DNA from: Thiobacillus sp. 0-1251
Lineage (GTDB): Bacteria > Pseudomonadota > Gammaproteobacteria > Burkholderiales > Thiobacillaceae
DNA: 64,000 nucleotides
NCBI GenBank assembly: GCA_001899305.1
Contig: MKWL01000002.1
Location: 62,001-126,000, forward strand
Direction of reading: 5' to 3'
Below the pieces are notes generated by a model. That model was not told where the DNA came from, did no database searches, and saw nothing but the letters and a program-made list of their open reading frames with translations. This document shows positions 59,050 to 64,000 of this stretch, in pieces; the first letter of the stretch is position 1; the number at the start of each line of letters is the position of its first letter. Position numbers and translations under genes: made by a program.

Positions 59050-61611
59050 ATGTCCATCGCCAAGGAGCCTTCTGCCCACACGCCGGTGATGCAGCAGTAC
59101 CTCGGGATCAAGGCACACCATCCCGACATGCTGCTGTTCTACCGCATGGGCGACTTCTACGAGCTGTTCTTCGAGGATGCCGAAAAAGCGGCGCGACTCC
59201 TCAACATCACGCTCACGACGCGCGGCGCCTCGGCGGGCGCGCCGATCAAGATGGCCGGCGTGCCTTATCACAGTGTCGAGCAATACCTGGCACGGTTGCT
59301 GAAACTGGGCGAATCGGTGGTGATTGCCGAGCAGGTGGGCGATCCTGCAACGTCGAAAGGTCCGGTCGAACGTCAGGTCACGCGCATCGTGACGCCAGGT
59401 ACGCTGACCGATTCGGGCCTGCTGGACGAAACACGCGACACACTGATTCTGGCGATCGCGCCCGGTCCAGCCAGGCTCGGTATCGCCTGGCTCAATCTCG
59501 CCGCCGGGCGCTTCCAGGTCACCGAAATCCACGCCACAGCCCTGCCCGCCCTGCTGGCGCGGGTGCGCCCAGCGGAAATTCTCGCGCCAGACGACTTCAT
59601 TCTTGAGGGCACCGCCTGTGCGGTACGTCGGCTGGCACCGTGGCAATTCGATGCGGACGGCGCACAGACCCGCCTGGCGCAGCAATTCGGCAGTCGCGAT
59701 CTCACCGGCTTCGGTGTGGCCGATCTGGCTTTGAGCATCGCCGCCGCGGGCGCGCTGCTCGACTATATCCAGAGTACGCAACGTACTGCGCTACCGCATA
59801 TCCAGGCCATTCACGCCGAACGCGACAACGACTTCGTGCAGCTCGACGCCGCCACGCGCCGCAATCTGGAACTCACCGAAACCCTGCGCGGCGAAGCGGC
59901 GCCGACCCTGCTGTCGGTGCTCGATACCACCGCCACCGGCATGGGGACACGCCTGTTGCGCCACTGGCTACACCATCCGCTGCGCGACCGCGGAATCCTG
60001 ATCCAGCGGCGCGATGCCATCGGCGTGCTCGCCGAACTGTCCGACACCGCCGCCACCCTTACCCGGCTACTGAAAAGCTGCGCCGACGTGGAGCGGATCA
60101 GTGGCCGCATCGCCCTGAAAAGCGCCCGTCCGCGCGACCTGTCGGGCCTGCGCGACACCCTGGCGCAGCTGCCCGAACTTGCCGCCGCGCTGCCCGACGA
60201 CCACGCACACCTGTCGGCACTGCAATCCCGACTCGCCGCCCGTCCCGACCTGCATGCCCTGCTCGCGCAAGCCATCCAATCCGAACCCGCCAGCGTGTTG
60301 CGCGAAGGCGGCGTCATCGCCGATGGGTACGACGCCGAACTCGACGAGTTGCGCGCCCTGACGCGCGACGCGGGCGCCTTCCTGCTCGAACTGGAAACCC
60401 GCGAACGCGCGCGCTCAGGTATCGGCAGCCTCAAGGTCGAATACAACAAGGTGCACGGTTTCTACATCGAAGTCAGCCGCGCGCAATCGGAAAACGTGCC
60501 GGACGATTACCGCCGCCGGCAGACGCTCAAGAATGCAGAGCGCTACATCACGCCGGAGCTGAAGGCCTTCGAAGACAAGGCGCTGTCGGCACAGGACCGG
60601 GCGCTGGCACGCGAAAAAGCATTATTCGAGGCGCTGCTGGAAACGCTGACGCCGCATGTGCCGGCGTTGCTCACAATTGCCGCCGCGCTGGCCGAGATCG
60701 ACGTGCTGGCGAGCCAGGCTGAACGCGCCGCTTCGTTGAAACTATGTGCGCCCGATTACACCGGTGAGCCGGGCATCCTCATTCGTGGCGGCCGTCATCC
60801 CGTGGTCGAGGCACAAGTCGACCACTTCATCGCCAATGACGTCACACTCAACCGTACGCGGCAGATGCTGCTGATCACCGGCCCCAACATGGGCGGCAAA
60901 TCGACCTACATGCGGCAAGCGGCGCTGATTGCACTGCTGGCCTGCTGCGGGCTGTGGGTGCCGGCCAGCTCGGCGAAAATCGGCGACATCGACCAGATTT
61001 TCACCCGCATCGGCGCTTCCGACGACCTGGCGGGCGGACGTTCGACCTTCATGGTCGAGATGACCGAAACCGCGCATATTCTGCATAACGCCAGCGCCAA
61101 CAGTCTCGTCCTGCTCGACGAGATCGGTCGCGGCACCTCCACCTTCGATGGCCTCGCACTGGCCTGGGCGGTCGCGCGTCACCTGGTGACCGCCACCCGT
61201 GCGTTCACCCTGTTCGCCACCCACTATTTCGAGCTGACCCAACTGGCACAGGAGTTCCGTCAACTCGCCAACGTGCATCTCGACGCCAAGGAGCACGGTG
61301 CCGACCTGGTGTTCCTGCATGCGGTGGAAGAAGGCCCGGCATCGCAGAGCTACGGCATCCAGGTCGCCCGGCTCGCTGGCGTACCCAGCCCGGTGATCCA
61401 TGCTGCGCGGCGCCATCTGCGCGAACTTGAGGACGCACAGCTGCAGCCCGGCCCGCAAGGCGATCTGTTTGCCGCCCATCTCCCCAACGACGTGCCGCCT
61501 CCCCATCCTGCACTCGACCAGTTGCGCGAACTCGACCCAGACACCCTCACGCCAAAGGCGGCGCTCGACATGCTTTATGCCTTGAAGGCACTGACGGATA
61601 CCTCGCCATGA
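59050..61611 (+). CDS. mutS: DNA mismatch repair protein MutS
   Basis: An 853-residue mismatch-binding ATPase. The mismatch-recognition Phe-x-Glu is in [17 protein letters not shown] near residue 35. The lever/clamp regions follow, and the ATPase starts with [13 protein letters not shown] at about residue 612, followed by [37 protein letters not shown] and ATHYFELT. Length is normal for full MutS1. It follows suhB by 19 bp and overlaps the next gene by 4 bp. Confidence 0.98.
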   Translation: MSIAKEPSAHTPVMQQYLGIKAHHPDMLLFYRMGDFYELFFEDAEKAARLLNITLTTRGASAGAPIKMAGVPYHSVEQYLARLLKLGESVVIAEQVGDPATSKGPVERQVTRIVTPGTLTDSGLLDETRDTLILAIAPGPARLGIAWLNLAAGRFQVTEIHATALPALLARVRPAEILAPDDFILEGTACAVRRLAPWQFDADGAQTRLAQQFGSRDLTGFGVADLALSIAAAGALLDYIQSTQRTALPHIQAIHAERDNDFVQLDAATRRNLELTETLRGEAAPTLLSVLDTTATGMGTRLLRHWLHHPLRDRGILIQRRDAIGVLAELSDTAATLTRLLKSCADVERISGRIALKSARPRDLSGLRDTLAQLPELAAALPDDHAHLSALQSRLAARPDLHALLAQAIQSEPASVLREGGVIADGYDAELDELRALTRDAGAFLLELETRERARSGIGSLKVEYNKVHGFYIEVSRAQSENVPDDYRRRQTLKNAERYITPELKAFEDKALSAQDRALAREKALFEALLETLTPHVPALLTIAAALAEIDVLASQAERAASLKLCAPDYTGEPGILIRGGRHPVVEAQVDHFIANDVTLNRTRQMLLITGPNMGGKSTYMRQAALIALLACCGLWVPASSAKIGDIDQIFTRIGASDDLAGGRSTFMVEMTETAHILHNASANSLVLLDEIGRGTSTFDGLALAWAVARHLVTATRAFTLFATHYFELTQLAQEFRQLANVHLDAKEHGADLVFLHAVEEGPASQSYGIQVARLAGVPSPVIHAARRHLRELEDAQLQPGPQGDLFAAHLPNDVPPPHPALDQLRELDPDTLTPKAALDMLYALKALTDTSP

Positions 61612-61877
61612 AGTCGCTTCGCCTCGATACCGCTGAGCTCGATCTCGACTTCAATGCCGCGCTCAAATTGGCGACGGCCATCGCCCTCCATCACCTAGGG
61701 GACGACACCATGTTGTTGAGCTGGTACGATCGCGAGCGCGATCTCGAATCGCCGGCCGGGGTAAGCGAATGTCACGAAGGCTGCGCCACAAAAGGATCCT
61801 GGGACTATGCGCTCAACCGTGGGGCGCGCCTGGCTGTCGATTTCGATTCCGGGCGTTATACCTTCTGCTTCCTGTAA
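61608..61877 (+). CDS. AF1514-family small protein coupled to mutS
   Basis: An 89-residue protein. It matches the AF1514/DUF5619 pattern: [36 protein letters not shown] (split), [38 protein letters not shown] in two parts. Two cysteines and a His (CHEGC) might bind a metal. Its ATG overlaps the mutS stop as ATGA, so it is made with MutS. Function unknown. Confidence 0.82.
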   Translation: MKSLRLDTAELDLDFNAALKLATAIALHHLGDDTMLLSWYDRERDLESPAGVSECHEGCATKGSWDYALNRGARLAVDFDSGRYTFCFL

Positions 61878-61981
61878 ACCGCGTATCAGGATAACTTGGC
61901 ATACCCAACCCGCAGCATGGACTGCCCGATCGGCCTTAGACCTGTACGATCAACACCGGATTACGCAATCGAGACCACGAC

Positions 61982-62704
61982 ATGGAAGCCAGCGAAATGC
62001 GTATTGCAGACCCGAATGCCCTTCGCATTGCCGATGAAGGCGACATCCTCAAGGAATGCCTGCCGCTGCCTGGCGCAAAAGTGCTTGAACTCGGTTGCGG
62101 CAAGGCGGAGAAGACCCGCCTGGTCGCCCAAACGGCTGCCTCGGTGCTTGCCCTGGAAGTGGATGTCATGCAGCTCGCCGAAAATCAGGCAGCGGAAAAA
62201 CCGGGCAACGTCCAATTCGCGTTTGGCGGTGCAGAAAGCATCCCGGCAGACGATTCGAGCGTCGACATCGTCCTGATGTTCAAATCTCTGCACCACGTTC
62301 CGATCGAACGGATGGACGATACCTTCTCCGAGATCCACAGGGTATTGAAACCGGGTGGCCTGGCATACATCTCGGAACCCGTCTATGCCGGCGACTTCAA
62401 CGAGATCCTGCGGCTGTTCCACGACGAGAAAGTGGTGAGGGAAGCCGCTTTCGCGGCAGAAATGAAAGCCGTTACAACTCAGCGGCTATCGCTCGTATCA
62501 CAGACTTTCTTTCTGCAACCGATGCACTTCGACGATTTCAGCCAGTTCGAGAATCGGATACTTAAGGTGACCCACACCGAGCATCGTTTATCTCCTGCGC
62601 TTCACGAAACCGTACGCTCGGGATTCAATCGCCATATGTCGCCAAGCGGGGCAACTTTCCATATGCCCATCCGGGTCGATCTTTTCAGAAAAGACGGCCC
62701 GTAG
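61982..62704 (+). CDS. SAM-dependent methyltransferase (class I)
   Basis: A 240-residue enzyme of the Methyltransf_11 type. The SAM site is VLELGCGKAEKTRLVAQ, then the acidic strand VLALEVDVMQL, GGAESIPADDSSVDIVLMFKSLHHV and IHRVLKPGGLAYISEPVYAGDFNE, each in the right place. The C-terminal part gives no clue to the substrate. The ATG at 61982 has a weak site; the in-frame ATG at 61997 has GGAAG upstream and may be the real start. It is 104 bp after the AF1514 gene and convergent with the S4 gene. Confidence 0.87.
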   Translation: MEASEMRIADPNALRIADEGDILKECLPLPGAKVLELGCGKAEKTRLVAQTAASVLALEVDVMQLAENQAAEKPGNVQFAFGGAESIPADDSSVDIVLMFKSLHHVPIERMDDTFSEIHRVLKPGGLAYISEPVYAGDFNEILRLFHDEKVVREAAFAAEMKAVTTQRLSLVSQTFFLQPMHFDDFSQFENRILKVTHTEHRLSPALHETVRSGFNRHMSPSGATFHMPIRVDLFRKDGP

Positions 62705-62732
62705 TGGATCGGACTTGGATTCTCGCTTAAGA

Positions 62733-62957
62733 CTACGCTTGGCTGGCCACGACCCGAACGGTCTGCCCTAGGCACCGCACCGTCTGGTTCGCTCGGATTT
62801 TCGCCGTCTTGCGGCTTTCGGGCTGGCTGTCGACGGTAACATCGCCGTTGGCGATCAGGTGCTTGCCCTGCCCGCTGCTGTCGGCGATACCACTGAGTTT
62901 GAGCAGATCGCAAAGCGCGACGTGTTCGCCGCGCAGTTTGAATTCCAGTGTGTCCAT
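62733..62957 (-). CDS. S4-domain RNA-binding protein (YbcJ/RlbA-like)
   Basis: A 74-residue single S4 domain: LEFKLRGEHVALCDLLKLSGIADSSGQGKHLIANGDVTVDSQPESRKTAKI in parts, with the LLK, SGG-like and G-x-V-x-V-NG pattern of YbcJ-type ribosome-associated proteins. The ATG at 62957 has AGGAA upstream. It lies 10 bp after the DUF2818 gene. Likely binds rRNA or tRNA. Confidence 0.85.
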   Translation of the reverse strand: MDTLEFKLRGEHVALCDLLKLSGIADSSGQGKHLIANGDVTVDSQPESRKTAKIRANQTVRCLGQTVRVVASQA

Positions 62958-62967
62958 TCCTATGCGC

Positions 62968-63270
62968 CTATGCGCCGCGACGCCGCCACAGATAGCGGTA
63001 GACGAAGCCGGGATACGCAAACACCACGAATAGCGAGGCGTTGACCGCATAGAACTCCCAGTCCTGATGCTGAATATCGCCGAGCTTGCCTTCCAACAGG
63101 CGCGCGATGCCCCCCACCACGAAAAACAGCACCACCAGTTCCAACAGCCGCCAGGCAAAATTTTTCGCGCCTGCTTTGGGCCGTATGACGAAGAAGATCC
63201 GCTCGATGAGGAAAGGTAGGTTGGCAGCGATGAACGCCAGGATCAGCAGCAGGGTAGTCGAGAAATTCAC
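62968..63270 (-). CDS. DUF2818 membrane protein
   Basis: A 100-residue membrane protein with two to three helices (TLLLILAFIAANLPFLIERI, LLELVVLFFVVGGIARLLEG, FYAVNASLFVVFAYPGFVYRYL). The pattern FLIERIFFV and WEFYAVNASLFVVFAYPGF is that of DUF2818, found behind nuoN in betaproteobacteria. It may be an accessory of complex I, but that is not shown. It starts 70 bp after the nuoN stop. Confidence 0.93.
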   Translation of the reverse strand: MNFSTTLLLILAFIAANLPFLIERIFFVIRPKAGAKNFAWRLLELVVLFFVVGGIARLLEGKLGDIQHQDWEFYAVNASLFVVFAYPGFVYRYLWRRRGA

Positions 63271-63340
63271 GGTGGATCCGAAAAGCTAGATAACGCCGGA
63301 GCAGACCCACCCCGGCACGATTTGGTTCAAATATTCCGGT

Positions 63341-64000
63341 TCAGAAAGACGCACGGATGGCGTGGATGCATACTGCCATCAACGGCTGCGGCATGATCCC
63401 CAGCGCCAGAATGGCCAGTCCGTTGATCGACATGACGACACGGGCATCGGGGCTCGCTGCAATCGGGACCGCATCGTGCGGCGCGTCGAAGTACATCAGT
63501 TTGACGATGCGCAAATAGTAGAACGCGCCGATCAGCGAAAACAGCACTGCCGCCACCGCCAGCCACACATAGCCGATCTCGACTACGGCCTGCAACACCG
63601 ACAGCTTGGCATAGAATCCCACGGTTGGCGGCACGCCAGCCATCGAGAACATCAGCAGCAGCATCATGAACGCCAACCACGGGCTACGGCGGTTCAGGCC
63701 TTTGAAGTCCTCCAGCCGATCTGCCTCGAAACCGGCTCGCGACAAGAGCAGAATCATGCCGAAACCGCCCAGACTCATCAGCGCGTACGCCAGTACATAG
63801 AACATCGCGCCGCCATAGCCGTTCTGCGAACCGGCGAGGATGCCCAGCAACATGAAGCCCATGTGCGAAATGGTCGAATAGGCAAGCATCCGCTTCAGGT
63901 TGCTTTGCGCAATGGCCGCGATGTTGCCAAGCGCCATCGACAATACCGCCAGGATCACCAGCATGCCGCGCCAATCACTCACTTGCGATTCCAGCCCCTG
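63341..64000 (-). CDS. nuoN: NADH-quinone oxidoreductase subunit N, 5' end outside window
   Basis: The C-terminal 219 codons of NuoN, open to the window edge. Typical proton-pump segments are visible: [35 protein letters not shown] (split), [37 protein letters not shown] and [15 protein letters not shown]. It is the last subunit of the nuo operon, which must lie right of the window. Confidence 0.96.
   Translation of the reverse strand, partial: QGLESQVSDWRGMLVILAVLSMALGNIAAIAQSNLKRMLAYSTISHMGFMLLGILAGSQNGYGGAMFYVLAYALMSLGGFGMILLLSRAGFEADRLEDFKGLNRRSPWLAFMMLLLMFSMAGVPPTVGFYAKLSVLQAVVEIGYVWLAVAAVLFSLIGAFYYLRIVKLMYFDAPHDAVPIAASPDARVVMSINGLAILALGIMPQPLMAVCIHAIRASF

Overview
The window looks like a contiguous piece of a GC-rich betaproteobacterial chromosome. 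A Nitrosomonadales-type sulfur or metal oxidiser relative is my best guess, but it is only an inference. Grounds for the assignment are a nuoN gene followed by DUF2818, an EpsA-type LuxR regulator with PEP-CTERM proteins, a full isc operon with iscX, and an flhB-flhA-flhF-(flhG)-fliA block. I see no rRNA, tRNA, CRISPR array, prophage or insertion sequence, and both ends cut through genes (DUF2341 protein on the left, nuoN on the right).

Left part (1-18.7 kb) is a cell-surface region. A two-partner secretion pair (TpsB transporter, then a 3371-residue TpsA exoprotein, overlapping by 11 bp) is followed by a DUF2341/LamG protein. Upstream, in the same direction, lie a secreted PstS-like protein, a PEP-CTERM protein and an EpsA-like regulator. 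A divergent EAL-CBS-GGDEF protein and a second PEP-CTERM protein follow.

From 18.9 to 22.2 kb are small accessory genes: an acidic protein, a Blc lipocalin, a macrodomain protein, an FUSC-type membrane protein and an alpha/beta hydrolase. From 22.5 to 30.9 kb is a signalling island: a PAS sensor kinase, an Rcp1-type response regulator and a REC-PAS-PAS-GGDEF-EAL protein on the plus strand, facing a minimal histidine kinase translationally coupled to a REC-TPR protein.

From 41.7 back to 31.0 kb runs a tight minus-strand central-metabolism operon: malic enzyme, sdhCDAB, sdhE, gltA, odhA, odhB and an MlaF-like ABC ATPase. The odhB product has no peripheral subunit-binding domain, and the ATPase has Tyr in place of the switch His. 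From 47.1 back to 41.7 kb is the flagellar block, in which FlhB ends before its autocleavage domain and the protein in the FlhG position has lost its P-loop.

From 47.4 to 50.2 kb are a TetR regulator with a perfect palindromic operator, a periplasmic DsrE-like protein, a membrane protein and an outer-membrane barrel. From 58.2 back to 50.3 kb are trmJ, cysE and the isc operon, with three IscR type-1-like sites (two before iscR, one before cysE) and a DUF3050 gene inserted between hscA and fdx. The right end holds suhB, mutS coupled to an AF1514-family gene, a methyltransferase, an S4 protein, DUF2818 and the end of nuoN.

No single gene cluster here is clearly a new defence or biosynthetic system. 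The best leads are the surface-display locus, the DUF3050 gene inside the isc operon, and four conserved machines that each lack a key part (FlhB, FlhG, OdhB and the MlaF-like ATPase).
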